Positions 52,925-61,894 of a stretch of 64,000 bases of DNA are shown here, piece after piece. The notes under the pieces were generated by a model. It had not been told where the DNA came from. It worked only from the letters and a program-made list of their open reading frames with translations, and made no database searches. Positions within the stretch are counted from its first letter, which is position 1; each line of letters starts with the position of its first letter. The DNA is from Taklimakanibacter lacteus. Lineage in GTDB: Bacteria > Pseudomonadota > Alphaproteobacteria > Rhizobiales > Aestuariivirgaceae. The stretch lies in contig QOZQ01000007.1 in NCBI GenBank assembly GCA_003576695.1, positions 259,277-323,276 on the forward strand. Direction: 5' to 3'. The position numbers and the translations under genes are program-made.

Positions 52925-53878
52925 TTGGCGCGCAAACCGGATTCGGAGGCAGACAGGCTCGATGACGCGGCCCGGGCGGGCTGGCTCTATTACATTGCCG
53001 GCAACACGCAGGATGAGATCGCGCGCAAGCTTGGCGTGTCGCGCCAGACGGCGCAGCGGCTGGTCTCTCTTGCCGTCAGCGAGAAGCTGATCAAGGTCCG
53101 GCTCGACCATCCGATTGGCCATTGCCTCGAGCTTTCGGAAAGGCTCAAGCAGGCCTATGCGATCGATTTTTGCGAAGTGGTGCCGAGCGACCCTGAATCG
53201 GCCTCGACCACGATCGGCGTGGCGGAAGCCGCGGCCGCCGAGCTCGAGCGCTATCTCGTCTCGCAGCATCCGGTCATCGTCGCCATGGGCACGGGACGCA
53301 TGCTGCGCGCCATGGTCGAGCAGCTGACACCGATGGACTGCCCGCAGCACAAGGTGGTCTCGCTGGTCGGCAATATCGCGCCGGACGGCTCGGCCTCGCT
53401 GTTCGACGTGGTGAGCCGCATCGGCGACCGGGTGAAGGCGCCGCATTATCCCATGCCGCTGCCGGTGATCGCGACCACCGTGCATGAGAAGTCGCTGCTG
53501 CTGGCGCAAAAGCCCTTGCGCAATGTGATCGAGCTGGCGCGCCAGGCGGATGTGACCTTTGTCGGCATCGGCACGGTCGATGAGGACGCGGCATTGCTGC
53601 GTGACGGCTTCGTCAAGTCGGATGAAATCCGTGCGCTGATGAGAAGCGGGGCAGTCGGCGAGATCATCGGCTGGGCCTTTGACACCAATGGCAAGCTGAT
53701 CGACGGGCTCACCAATGACCGCGTGCTCAGCGTGCCCCTGGAGCAGCCCGCCACCCAGCGGATGATCGGGGTGGGCATGGCGATCCCCCGATTCAGGGCG
53801 ATCAAGGGCGCCTTGCGTGGGAAATTGATCAATGGCCTGATCACCAATGAAAGAATGGCTGAGCTTTTGCTAGAATAA
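52925..53878 (+). CDS. SorC-family sugar-responsive transcriptional regulator
   Basis: A 317-aa SorC/DeoR-N-type regulator: N-terminal HTH (about residues 15-60, YIAGNTQDEIARKLGVSRQTAQRLVSLAV) and the SorC sugar-binding domain with VVSLVGNIAPDGSAS and GVGMAIPRFRAIKGALRGKLINGLITNE. TTG 52925 with AGGAG 6 nt upstream is the start. In polyol-use operons this family controls import genes in response to a sugar phosphate or polyol. The importer and two SDR genes follow on the same strand, so it very likely regulates them. Confidence 0.92.
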   Translation: MARKPDSEADRLDDAARAGWLYYIAGNTQDEIARKLGVSRQTAQRLVSLAVSEKLIKVRLDHPIGHCLELSERLKQAYAIDFCEVVPSDPESASTTIGVAEAAAAELERYLVSQHPVIVAMGTGRMLRAMVEQLTPMDCPQHKVVSLVGNIAPDGSASLFDVVSRIGDRVKAPHYPMPLPVIATTVHEKSLLLAQKPLRNVIELARQADVTFVGIGTVDEDAALLRDGFVKSDEIRALMRSGAVGEIIGWAFDTNGKLIDGLTNDRVLSVPLEQPATQRMIGVGMAIPRFRAIKGALRGKLINGLITNERMAELLLE

Positions 53879-54046
53879 CAGGCAAACGCTCAAAATTTAT
53901 TCCCAAAGAAGAACAATTGCTTAAGCGATATGTTGCATTGCTTTGCTGCGTCGCAACAGGAAATCGGCTTGACTTTGCCTATCCTCCATATTGAGATAAT
54001 GCCCACTAAGAAAGCAAATGCTCACTATCTAATGGGAGGATCCTGC

Positions 54047-55363
54047 ATGAAAGCCTTTCTGACCGGCATTCTTGGCGCTGTCACCGTCGCCGCTCTGTCG
54101 ACCTCGGCGCTCGCCGAAACCAGGCTCACCATCGCCACCGTCAATAATGGCGACATGGTCCGCATGCAGGGCATGACCGAGGACTTCACCAAGGCCAATC
54201 CCGACATCACGCTCGAATGGGTGACGCTCGAAGAGAATGTGCTGCGCCAGAAGGTGACGACCGATATCGCCACCAAGGGCGGCCAGTTCGACGTGCTGAC
54301 CATCGGCACCTATGAAGTGCCGATCTGGGCCAAGAAGGGCTGGCTCGTGCCGCTCGACGGCCTGGGTGCGGACTATGATGTCGACGACCTCCTGCCGGCG
54401 ATCCGCGGCGGCCTGTCGCTCGAGGGCAAGCTCTATGCCGCGCCCTTCTATGGCGAAAGCTCCATGGTCATGTATCGCACCGACCTCATGGAGAAAGCCG
54501 GCCTCAAGATGCCGGATGCGCCAAGCTGGGAATTCATCGCCGATGCGGCGAAGAAAATGACCGACAAGGCATCCGAAACCTATGGCGTGTGCCTGCGCGG
54601 CAAGGCTGGCTGGGGCGAGAACATGGCCTTCCTGACGGCGACGTCCAATTCCTTCGGGGCGCGCTGGTTCGACGAAAGCTGGAAGCCGCAATTCGACCAG
54701 CCGGAATGGAAGAACACGCTCACCTTCTATCTCAATCTCCTGAAGGATGCCGGCCCTCCGGGCGCTTCCTCCAACGGCTTCAATGAGAACCTGGCGCTGT
54801 TCAACTCCGGCAAATGCGGCATGTGGATCGACGCCACGGTCGCCGCCTCCTTCGTCACCAACCCGAAGGACTCGAAGGTCGCCGATAAGGTCGGCTTTGC
54901 GCTCGCACCCGACAACGGCCTCGGCAAGCGCGGCAACTGGCTGTGGGCATGGTCGCTCGCCGTGCCGGCCGGCTCGCAGAAGGCGGAAGCGGCGCAGAAA
55001 TTCGTCGCCTGGGCCACGAGCAAGCATTATATCGACCTCGTCGCCGCCAAGGAGGGCTGGGCCAATGTGCCGCCCGGCACGCGCACCTCGCTCTACAAGA
55101 ACCCCGAATATCTGAAGGCCGCCCCCTTCGCGCAGATGACGCTCTCGTCGATCAACTCGGCCGATCCGACCAAGCCGACCGTCAAGCCGGTTCCCTATGT
55201 CGGCGTGCAGTTCGTCGCCATTCCGGAATTCCAGGGCATCGGCACGATGGTCGGCCAGATCTTCTCGGCGGCACTTGCCGGCGAGAAATCGGCGGATGAC
55301 GCGCTGGCCGAAGCACAGTCGGCGACGACACGCGAAATGACCAAGGCCGGCTACATCAAATAG
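54047..55363 (+). CDS. CUT1 polyol-type ABC importer, solute-binding protein (SmoE-like)
   Basis: A 438-aa SBP_bac_1 protein similar in layout to sorbitol/mannitol binders (SmoE): signal peptide MKAFLTGILGAVTVAALSTSALA, then ETRLTIATVNNGDMVRMQGMTEDF. GGGAGGAT precedes ATG 54047; the frame opens at 53930, but that lacks a signal. The protein has the CLRGKAGWGENMAF and WLWAWSLAVPAGS segments common to this subgroup. The 168-nt gap upstream holds TTGACT (53969) and GATAAT (53995), but their 20-nt spacing is poor. The polyol assignment rests on the SorC regulator and two SDR genes nearby. Confidence 0.88.
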   Translation: MKAFLTGILGAVTVAALSTSALAETRLTIATVNNGDMVRMQGMTEDFTKANPDITLEWVTLEENVLRQKVTTDIATKGGQFDVLTIGTYEVPIWAKKGWLVPLDGLGADYDVDDLLPAIRGGLSLEGKLYAAPFYGESSMVMYRTDLMEKAGLKMPDAPSWEFIADAAKKMTDKASETYGVCLRGKAGWGENMAFLTATSNSFGARWFDESWKPQFDQPEWKNTLTFYLNLLKDAGPPGASSNGFNENLALFNSGKCGMWIDATVAASFVTNPKDSKVADKVGFALAPDNGLGKRGNWLWAWSLAVPAGSQKAEAAQKFVAWATSKHYIDLVAAKEGWANVPPGTRTSLYKNPEYLKAAPFAQMTLSSINSADPTKPTVKPVPYVGVQFVAIPEFQGIGTMVGQIFSAALAGEKSADDALAEAQSATTREMTKAGYIK

Positions 55364-55385
55364 GGAAGCTTCCTCCCAAAACTGG

Positions 55386-55416
55386 GCTGCCCGGCCCGCC
55401 GGGCAGCTGTTTTTTT
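55386..55416 (+). terminator. Rho-independent terminator inside the polyol importer operon
   Basis: GCTGCCCGGC (55386-55395) pairs perfectly with GCCGGGCAGC (55398-55407) around a two-base CC loop, followed by TG and a run of seven T (55410-55416). This is a canonical intrinsic terminator on the plus strand, placed 22 nt after the SBP stop. Because the permeases, ATPase and SDRs continue downstream, it probably gives partial read-through and excess SBP. Confidence 0.85.
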
Positions 55417-55448
55417 CTCCGCGATGACTTCCGTGCACACGAACATCC

Positions 55449-55571
55449 TTCCCCCTCTGCGGGGAAGGTGGCGAGCACAGCGAGCCGGATGGGGGCAGAG
55501 CAAAGCAGCTCAGTGTAAGGCCCCCACCCCGGCCCTTCGGGCCGCCCCTCCCCGCGAAGGGGGAGGGATAA
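55449..55571. repeat. Intergenic palindromic repeat between SBP and permease
   Basis: Hairpin-forming sequence: CCTTCCCC/GGGGAAGG at the left, GGCCCTTCGGGCC in the middle-right, and CCCTCCCC/GGGGGAGGG at the right. It occupies most of the 223-nt gap between the SBP stop and the permease start. It resembles GC-rich repeats common in alphaproteobacterial intergenic DNA and belongs to a different type from elements A/B. Confidence 0.6.
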
Positions 55572-55586
55572 GATGGGAGATAACAC

Positions 55587-56450
55587 ATGGCCACGCAGCA
55601 AACGCGACTGCTCGGCAAACTGGCCGTAGCCCCGTCGGTGATCGTCCTCTTCCTGTGGATGATCGTGCCCCTGGCGCTGACCATCTATTTCTCGCTGCTG
55701 CGCTACAATCTCCTCGATCCCGGCAATGAGAGCTTCGTCGGTTTCTTCAACTACGAATATTTCCTGAGCGATCCCGCCTTCTTCGCGGCCATCGGCAATT
55801 CGCTCAAGCTGGTCTTCGCGGTGCTCGCCATCAGCATCGTCGGCGGCACGCTGCTCGCCCTCCTCCTCGACCAGGCCATTGTCGGGCGCAATATCGTGCG
55901 CCTCATGGTGATCGCGCCCTTCTTCATCATGCCGACGGTGAGCGCGCTGGTCTGGAAGAACATGTTCATGCATCCGGTCTCGGGCCTCTTCGCCTGGCTG
56001 ATGAAATCGGTCGGGCTCGAGCCCATCGACTGGTTCGCGCAATATCCCTTGACCGCCGTCATCATCATGGTCGCCTGGCAGTGGCTGCCTTTCGCGACGC
56101 TCATCCTCCTCACCGCCATCCAGTCGCTGGACGAGGAGCAGAAGGAAGCGGCCGAGATGGACGGCACGCCGCCAATTTCCTATTTCTACTACATCGTGCT
56201 GCCGCATCTGGCGCGGCCGATCACCGTCGTCATCCTGATCGAGACGATCTTCCTCCTCAATGTCTTCGCCGAGATCTATGTCACCGGCTCGGGCGGCCCG
56301 GCCGGCAACCTGCCCTATCTGGTCTATTTCCAGGGCCTGCTGAACTTCGATGTCGGCGGCGCCTCGGCGGGCGGCATCGTCGCGGTCGTGCTTGCCAATA
56401 TCGTGGCCTTCTTCCTGATCAGGATGATCGGCCGGAACCTGGAGGGTTGA
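55587..56450 (+). CDS. CUT1 polyol-type ABC importer, permease (SmoF-like)
   Basis: A 287-aa permease with six membrane segments, the EAA motif KEAAEMDGTPPISYFYYIVLP near residue 190 and VTGSGGPAGNLPYLVYFQGL typical of the SmoF group. GGGAGATAACAC precedes ATG 55587. It follows the terminator and repeat, and the second permease begins 4 nt after its stop. Confidence 0.92.
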   Translation: MATQQTRLLGKLAVAPSVIVLFLWMIVPLALTIYFSLLRYNLLDPGNESFVGFFNYEYFLSDPAFFAAIGNSLKLVFAVLAISIVGGTLLALLLDQAIVGRNIVRLMVIAPFFIMPTVSALVWKNMFMHPVSGLFAWLMKSVGLEPIDWFAQYPLTAVIIMVAWQWLPFATLILLTAIQSLDEEQKEAAEMDGTPPISYFYYIVLPHLARPITVVILIETIFLLNVFAEIYVTGSGGPAGNLPYLVYFQGLLNFDVGGASAGGIVAVVLANIVAFFLIRMIGRNLEG

Positions 56451-56454
56451 GAAC

Positions 56455-57285
56455 ATGGCCCGCGCAGTCTCCGTCCGCCGCCGCACCATTGCCACTGCCG
56501 CTGCCTGGCTGATCGGCTTCCTCATCTTCTTCCCGATCCTGTGGACCATCATCACCAGCTTCAAGACCGAGCTCGAGGCCTTCTCGACGCCGCCCAAATT
56601 CCTGTTCTTCGAATGGACGACGGAGAATTACGGCATCGTGCAGGAGCGCTCGAACTATCTGCGCTTCGTCTCCAACTCGCTGATCCTGTCGATCGGCTCG
56701 ACGCTCGTCGCCCTGCTCTTCGCCATTCCGGCCGCTTGGGCCATGGCCTTCGCGCCGGCCAAGCGCACCAAGGATCTCCTGATGTGGATGCTCTCCACCA
56801 AGATGATGCCGCCGGTCGGCGCGCTCATCCCGGTCTATCTCATCTTCCGCGACATGGGGCTGCTCGACTCGCGCGGCGGGCTGATCGCCGTGCTCTTCCT
56901 CATGAACCTGCCGATCATCGTGTGGATGCTCTACACCTATTTCAAGGAAATACCGGGTGAGATCCTGGAAGCGGCGCGCATGGATGGCGCCTCCTTGTGG
57001 AAGGAGCTCGTCTATGTGCTGGCGCCCATGGCGGTGCCGGGCATCGCCTCGACGCTCCTTCTCAATGTCATCCTTGCCTGGAACGAGGCCTTCTGGACGC
57101 TCAACCTCACCACCTCGGCCGCCGCCCCGCTCACCGCCTTCATCGCCTCCTATTCGAGCCCCGAAGGCCTGTTCTGGGCGAAGCTTTCCGCCGCCTCGAC
57201 CATGGCGATCGCGCCCATCCTCGTCCTGGGCTGGTTCGCCCAGAAGCAACTTGTCCGTGGCCTCACCTTCGGAGCTGTAAAATAA
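56455..57285 (+). CDS. CUT1 polyol-type ABC importer, permease (SmoG-like)
   Basis: A 276-aa permease of the MalG class with six membrane segments, the EAA motif [21 protein letters not shown] near residue 175, and the RGLTFGAVK end. Its stop TAA overlaps the ATPase start (TAATG), so the two are translationally coupled. Confidence 0.93.
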   Translation: MARAVSVRRRTIATAAAWLIGFLIFFPILWTIITSFKTELEAFSTPPKFLFFEWTTENYGIVQERSNYLRFVSNSLILSIGSTLVALLFAIPAAWAMAFAPAKRTKDLLMWMLSTKMMPPVGALIPVYLIFRDMGLLDSRGGLIAVLFLMNLPIIVWMLYTYFKEIPGEILEAARMDGASLWKELVYVLAPMAVPGIASTLLLNVILAWNEAFWTLNLTTSAAAPLTAFIASYSSPEGLFWAKLSAASTMAIAPILVLGWFAQKQLVRGLTFGAVK

Positions 57286-58286
57286 TGGGCACCATCGTTC
57301 TGAAAGACGTGCAGAAGCGCTTCGGCGACGTCACCATCATCCCCAATGCCAATCTGGCGATCGAGAACGGCGAGTTCGTCGTGTTCGTCGGCCCGTCGGG
57401 CTGCGGCAAGTCGACCCTGCTTCGGCTCATTGCCGGGCTCGAGGATGTGAGCGCGGGCGAGATCATCATCGATGGCAGCAATGCAGCGCAACTCCCGCCG
57501 GCCAAACGCGGCCTCTCGATGGTGTTCCAGTCCTATGCGCTCTATCCGCATATGAGCGTGCGCAACAACATCGCCTTCGGCCTCAAGATGGCGGGCCAGC
57601 CCAAGGCCGAGATCGACGCCAAGGTCGCCAAGGCGGCGCAGGTGCTCAATCTCGCCGACTATCTCGACCGCAAGCCGCGCCAGCTCTCCGGCGGCCAGCG
57701 CCAGCGTGTCGCCATCGGCCGTGCCATCGTGCGCCAGCCCAAGGCCTTCCTGTTCGACGAGCCTTTGTCGAACCTCGATGCCGCGCTCAGGGTCAATATG
57801 CGCATCGAGATCATGCAGCTGCACAAGTCGCTCGGCGCCACCATGATCTATGTGACGCACGACCAGGTCGAGGCCATGACCATGGCTGACCGCATCGTCG
57901 TGCTCAACAAGGGCAATATCGAGCAGGTCGGCTCGCCGCTCGAGCTCTACAACAGACCGGATTCGCTCTTCGTCGCGGGCTTCATCGGCTCGCCCAAGAT
58001 GAATTTCCTCACCGGTGAAGCGGCAACGAAACACCAGGCGCACACGATCGGCGTGCGGCCGGAGCATATTGCTCTCTCAGATAGAGCGGGCGAATGGGAA
58101 GGCACGATCGCGCTGGCCGAGCATCTCGGCGCCGATACGTTCCTGCATATCGATGCCGGCCGGCACGGCCGTCTGACGGTGCGGGCCGCCGGCGAATACC
58201 ACCTTGGTCCCGGCTCAAAGATATGGCTCACGCCGGAGAAAGGCCGTATTCATCGCTTCGACGACAAGGGAAGAGCGATTCGGTAA
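57285..58286 (+). CDS. CUT1 polyol-type ABC importer, ATP-binding protein (SmoK-like)
   Basis: A 333-aa MalK-type ATPase: Walker [27 protein letters not shown], Walker [17 protein letters not shown], switch His VTHDQVEA and a C-terminal TOBE domain (GVRPEHI). ATG 57285 overlaps the previous stop by one base, and its own stop overlaps the first SDR gene in the same way. It is the second intact CUT1 ATPase in the window and another candidate donor for the importer with the deleted ATPase. Confidence 0.95.
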   Translation: MGTIVLKDVQKRFGDVTIIPNANLAIENGEFVVFVGPSGCGKSTLLRLIAGLEDVSAGEIIIDGSNAAQLPPAKRGLSMVFQSYALYPHMSVRNNIAFGLKMAGQPKAEIDAKVAKAAQVLNLADYLDRKPRQLSGGQRQRVAIGRAIVRQPKAFLFDEPLSNLDAALRVNMRIEIMQLHKSLGATMIYVTHDQVEAMTMADRIVVLNKGNIEQVGSPLELYNRPDSLFVAGFIGSPKMNFLTGEAATKHQAHTIGVRPEHIALSDRAGEWEGTIALAEHLGADTFLHIDAGRHGRLTVRAAGEYHLGPGSKIWLTPEKGRIHRFDDKGRAIR

Positions 58287-59056
58287 TGCGGCTCGAACGC
58301 AAGACAGCGGTTGTCACGGGCGGCGCACGCGGCATCGGGCGTGCCATAGCGGAGGGCTATGCGCGTGAGGGCGCCCGGGTCTGCATCGCCGATATCGACG
58401 AGGACGCAGCCCGCCAGGCGGCCCGTGACACCGGCGGCGGCGCCTTCGGCCTCCATCTCGATGTAACCCGCATGGACTCGATCAACCGCCTTGTCGGGGA
58501 AGTCGAGGCCAGGGCCGGCGGCATCGACATACTGGTCAACAATGCCGCGATCTTCGACATGGCGCCGATTGAGGAGATCACCGAGAAGAGCTATGACCGC
58601 GTCTTCGCCGTCAATGTGAAAGGCCTCCTGTTCACGCTGCAGGCGGTGGCCAGAGCCATGATCGCGCGCGGCAAGGGCGGCAAGATCATCAACATGGCGT
58701 CGCAGGCCGGGCGGCGCGGCGAGGGGCTGGTCGCGGTCTATTGCGCCTCGAAAGCCGCTGTCATCAGCCTCACCCAGTCGGCAGGCCTCGGTCTCATCAA
58801 GCACAAGATCAATGTCAACGGCATCGCACCCGGCGTCGTCGATACGCCCATGTGGGATGAGGTCGACGCCCTCTTCGCCAGATATGAAGGCCGGCCGCCC
58901 GGCGAGAAGAAGCGCCTGGTTGGCGAAGGCGTGCCTTACGGGCGTATGGGGAAGCCCGAAGATCATGTAGGTTGCGCGGTGTTTCTCGCCGCACCGGAAA
59001 GCGACTATGTCGTGGCGCAGACCTTCAATGTGGATGGCGGTCAATGGATGAGTTGA
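58286..59056 (+). CDS. SDR-family polyol dehydrogenase (sorbitol/galactitol dehydrogenase-like)
   Basis: A 256-aa classical short-chain dehydrogenase: NAD-binding TGGARGIG at residues about 12-19, NNAA near 87, catalytic Ser in INMASQAG and Tyr-x3-Lys in YCASKAA, then PGVVDTPMW. In the Smo-type operons an SDR (SmoS) oxidises sorbitol to fructose. TAATG overlap with the ATPase gene shows it belongs to the importer operon, so oxidation of the imported polyol is the simplest role. Confidence 0.87.
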   Translation: MRLERKTAVVTGGARGIGRAIAEGYAREGARVCIADIDEDAARQAARDTGGGAFGLHLDVTRMDSINRLVGEVEARAGGIDILVNNAAIFDMAPIEEITEKSYDRVFAVNVKGLLFTLQAVARAMIARGKGGKIINMASQAGRRGEGLVAVYCASKAAVISLTQSAGLGLIKHKINVNGIAPGVVDTPMWDEVDALFARYEGRPPGEKKRLVGEGVPYGRMGKPEDHVGCAVFLAAPESDYVVAQTFNVDGGQWMS

Positions 59057-59069
59057 GAGGACTGGGAAC

Positions 59070-59846
59070 GTGTATCTGGAAAAACTGAAGCTCGACGGCA
59101 AGGTGGCGGTGGTGACGGGTGCCGGCCAGGGCATAGGTGCGGCCTGCGCCCGGGCGCTGGGCGAAGCGGGCGCCACGGTGATCGTCGCCGACATGATGGC
59201 CGACCGGGTCGAGGCGAGCGTGGCCGAGCTCAAGAAGCTCGGGATCACGGCGCATGGCGCCAAGCTCGATGTCACCAAGTCGGCCGAGGTCGACAGCGTG
59301 GCGGCTGACGTCATCAGAAAGCATGGCCGTGTCGACATCCTCGTCAACAATGCCGGTGTCGCCAAAAGCGATGTGAAGGCGGAAGATACCAGCGACGCGC
59401 ATTGGCGCTTTCACATGGATGTCAATCTCGATGGCCTGTTCTGGTGCTGCCGCGCCTTCGGACGGCAGATGCTGAAGCAGGGCTCGGGCTCGATCGTGAA
59501 TATCGGCTCGATGTCGGGCTTCATCGTCAACAAGCCGCAGCCGCAATCCTTCTACAATGCGTCCAAGGCTGCCGTGCACCATCTCACCCGCTCGCTCGCC
59601 GCCGAATGGGCGAAGAGCGGGGTCAGGGTCAATGCCGTGGCGCCGACCTATATCGAAACGCCGCTCACCTCCTTCGGCATCAAGGAGAGCCCGGAGATGT
59701 ACAAGACCTGGCTGGAAATGACGCCGATGGGCCGCGTCGGCCAGCCCGATGAGATCGCCTCGGTCGTGCATTTCCTGGCATCCGACGCCGCCAGCCTGAT
59801 GACCGGCTCGATCGTGCTTGCCGATGGGGGTTATGTCTGCTGGTGA
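59070..59846 (+). CDS. SDR-family oxidoreductase
   Basis: A 258-aa classical SDR with TGAGQGIG (residues about 16-23), NNAGVAKSD, the catalytic Ser in GSMSGFIVN and Tyr-x3-Lys in YNASKAA, and VLADGGYVCW at the C-terminus. GTG 59070 starts 13 nt after the first SDR stop. It probably handles a second polyol or the other carbon of the same pathway; the two SDRs are clearly different proteins. It is convergent with tonB, with only 4 nt between the stops. Confidence 0.87.
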   Translation: MYLEKLKLDGKVAVVTGAGQGIGAACARALGEAGATVIVADMMADRVEASVAELKKLGITAHGAKLDVTKSAEVDSVAADVIRKHGRVDILVNNAGVAKSDVKAEDTSDAHWRFHMDVNLDGLFWCCRAFGRQMLKQGSGSIVNIGSMSGFIVNKPQPQSFYNASKAAVHHLTRSLAAEWAKSGVRVNAVAPTYIETPLTSFGIKESPEMYKTWLEMTPMGRVGQPDEIASVVHFLASDAASLMTGSIVLADGGYVCW

Positions 59847-59850
59847 CCCG

Positions 59851-60756
59851 TCATTTCATGAGGATCGGAACGCCGTTCCGATAGGAGCCACCGGGCGGCG
59901 GCGGGAACGAGGTCGACGCGACAACAGCGCGGGCAGCGGAATCGAGGCTCGCATTCCCTGAAGATTGCGAGACAGATGCCGATATGACATCTCCGCTCGC
60001 GCCAATGGTGAAGAAGATGACGACTCGTCCCTTGGCCCCTCTGGCTCGCGATTGAATAGCGGGGCGCCTTGAAGCCAGGCGCGCATTGACGACCGATCGA
60101 TATTGGGCGCTCGCCTGCCTGCCCCCCGATTTGACGTCCTGAGACGCACCGACGCGCTTGGCAACCTTGCGCGTGGTCGCGCCGGCCAAGGTGGCGCGAC
60201 GCTGTTCCTTCTTCTTCACCTTCTTCTGCGCCGACGGCTTCGGTTTGGGCTTGCTGGAGATCGCGGGCGCCTGCGGCGCTTCGATGACAGGTTTCTCCAG
60301 TTCAACCGGCGTTGACGTAATCTCCGGCACTTCGGTGGGCTCGGCCAGCGAAGCGACATCCGGTTCGACGGTCGGTTCGATCTCCGAAGGCTGCTTAACC
60401 TCCGGCATGTTGTTCGACTGCTCGACCGCCTTAACTTCAGCCGGCGCCACTTCGGCCTTCTCGTTATCGCGTGCCGTCACCTCACCCACTTCCGAGCCGG
60501 TGATAGTCTGCGCTGCGCCGATCTCCGATTCCTGTGCTTCTTCGGTCTCCGTCGCTTCCGCCACGACCGCCGGTTCCACCTCATCGGCGGTCTCTGCGGT
60601 AATCTCGGCCAGCATTTCGATCTCGACGCTGGGCGGCGGGGGCGGTGGCTGCTTGGCCGGCGCCAGCATGAAGGCAGCGGCGGCGGCGGCATGAACGCCC
60701 ACCGCAAGAACGATGCTCACCAGCCGCGAACTGAAGGTGAGGCCGCTTTTTGTCAT
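59851..60756 (-). CDS. tonB: TonB-family energy transducer
   Basis: A 301-aa protein with an N-terminal membrane anchor (about residues 11-33), a proline run PPPPPP and a long Glu/Pro/Val-rich periplasmic stretch up to about residue 165, then a Lys-rich piece (PKPKPSAQKKVKKKEQ) and a C-terminal TonB domain (GRVVIFFTIGASGDVISASVSQSSG and SFPPPPGGSYRNGVPILMK). It couples the proton-motive force through ExbBD to outer-membrane receptors for siderophores, B12 or haem. The start overlaps the exbD stop by 4 nt. No TonB-dependent receptor gene lies in the window. Confidence 0.9.
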   Translation of the reverse strand: MTKSGLTFSSRLVSIVLAVGVHAAAAAAFMLAPAKQPPPPPPSVEIEMLAEITAETADEVEPAVVAEATETEEAQESEIGAAQTITGSEVGEVTARDNEKAEVAPAEVKAVEQSNNMPEVKQPSEIEPTVEPDVASLAEPTEVPEITSTPVELEKPVIEAPQAPAISSKPKPKPSAQKKVKKKEQRRATLAGATTRKVAKRVGASQDVKSGGRQASAQYRSVVNARLASRRPAIQSRARGAKGRVVIFFTIGASGDVISASVSQSSGNASLDSAARAVVASTSFPPPPGGSYRNGVPILMK

Positions 60757-61238
60757 GGTGTGGCCGCCGTTGGCAGAGTGACCTGCGGCGCCGGAGCCTG
60801 TGGAACGGCTGCCTGTGGCGTGCTGCTCTTATTGGCGATGAGCGAGAGCCTGGTGATGCCGTTGAGCGCCAGTTCGTCCAGCACGGAAACGATGTCGCCA
60901 TAGGACGCGGTGCGGTCGCCGCGCACATGCACAATGCGATCCTCCTCGCCGATCATGGAGCGCAGCCGCGGGATCAGATCGGCGCGCTGGACCTCATCGG
61001 CGCCGATGGAAATCTTTCTGTCGGCGGCAATGGTCAGCACGATCGGGTTCTTGGGGTCGGTCGGCTCGGCCGACTTGGCCTGCGGCAGGTCGACCTTCAT
61101 CCCTGAGCTCAGCATCGGGGCCGCCACCATAAAAATGATGAGCAGCACCAGCATGACGTCCACCATCGGCGTCACATTGATCTCGGCCAAAGGGCTCAGA
61201 CCATCGTCGTCATGATCGGCGGACAGGTTGAAGCTCAT
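60753..61238 (-). CDS. exbD: ExbD/TolR-family biopolymer transport protein
   Basis: A 161-aa protein with one N-terminal membrane segment (INVTPMVDVMLVLLIIFMVAAP, with Asp27 in the membrane as the family's proton-path residue) and a periplasmic ExbD/TolR domain with VHVRGDRTASYGDIVSVLDEL. It has an additional Pro/Ala-rich C-terminal tail (residues about 138-161). It overlaps exbB by 4 nt upstream and tonB by 4 nt downstream, showing an exbB-exbD-tonB operon. Confidence 0.92.
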   Translation of the reverse strand: MSFNLSADHDDDGLSPLAEINVTPMVDVMLVLLIIFMVAAPMLSSGMKVDLPQAKSAEPTDPKNPIVLTIAADRKISIGADEVQRADLIPRLRSMIGEEDRIVHVRGDRTASYGDIVSVLDELALNGITRLSLIANKSSTPQAAVPQAPAPQVTLPTAATP

Positions 61239-61885
61239 GCGATCTTCTTCCGCAAAGGGGCAACCTGGCCATTCCCGCGAGCAAGGCGCGTCCCGTAATC
61301 CTCGATGCGCCGGTTCAGCGCCTTCGCCGTGATGCCGAAGGCGGCGGCGAGGCGGTTATAGGCAAAGGCGGCGGGAATGGCGGCAGCAAGGCCGATGGCG
61401 GTCGCCGCCAGCGCCTCGGCGATGCCCGGCGCCACGACGGCCAGGCTCGTGTCTTTGGCCGCCGCGATCCCGGCGAAGCTCGTCATGATGCCCCATACCG
61501 TGCCGAAGAGCCCGACAAAGGGCGCCACCGAGGCGATGACGGCAAGGTTGGGCAAACCGCGCTGGCAGGATTCGATGAGCTCCTGGGCGCGCCGGCGCAT
61601 GGCGGCGGTGATGGCGCTGCGGCGATCGGATTCGGCGGCCGAGACCTGCGCCTCGAAAGCCTCATCGCGCCCGGCGGCGAAGATCTTGCCGATGAGCTCG
61701 CCCATGCGGCCCTTGCCGCCACCTTCGCTCCTGATGGCGCGGCGCAGGCGGCCGAGGGTCCACAGGGCCTCGAAGATGATGATCCAGCACCAGAAAGATG
61801 CCGCAACCAGCATCACGATGACGGCTTTCACCACGGGTCCGGCCTGCAGGAACAGCTCGACCGGAGATATTTCTCCACCTTGCAT
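61235..61885 (-). CDS. exbB: ExbB/TolQ-family proton channel protein
   Basis: A 216-aa membrane protein with three hydrophobic segments (about residues 16-38, 112-135 and 150-175). It carries SVAPFVGLFGTVWGIMTSFAGI and APGIAEALAATAIGLAAAIPAAFAYN, the conserved ExbB/TolQ channel-forming helices. It forms a pentameric channel with ExbD. Because the next gene is TonB and not TolA or Pal, this is an ExbB-type rather than Tol-Pal system. Confidence 0.92.
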   Translation of the reverse strand: MQGGEISPVELFLQAGPVVKAVIVMLVAASFWCWIIIFEALWTLGRLRRAIRSEGGGKGRMGELIGKIFAAGRDEAFEAQVSAAESDRRSAITAAMRRRAQELIESCQRGLPNLAVIASVAPFVGLFGTVWGIMTSFAGIAAAKDTSLAVVAPGIAEALAATAIGLAAAIPAAFAYNRLAAAFGITAKALNRRIEDYGTRLARGNGQVAPLRKKIA

Positions 61886-61894
61886 ATCAAAAAC

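Noticed and set aside
54029-55684. A 551-codon minus-strand open frame opposite the polyol SBP gene
   Set aside because: Antisense to an SBP with a signal peptide, and it runs through an intrinsic terminator and a palindromic repeat.
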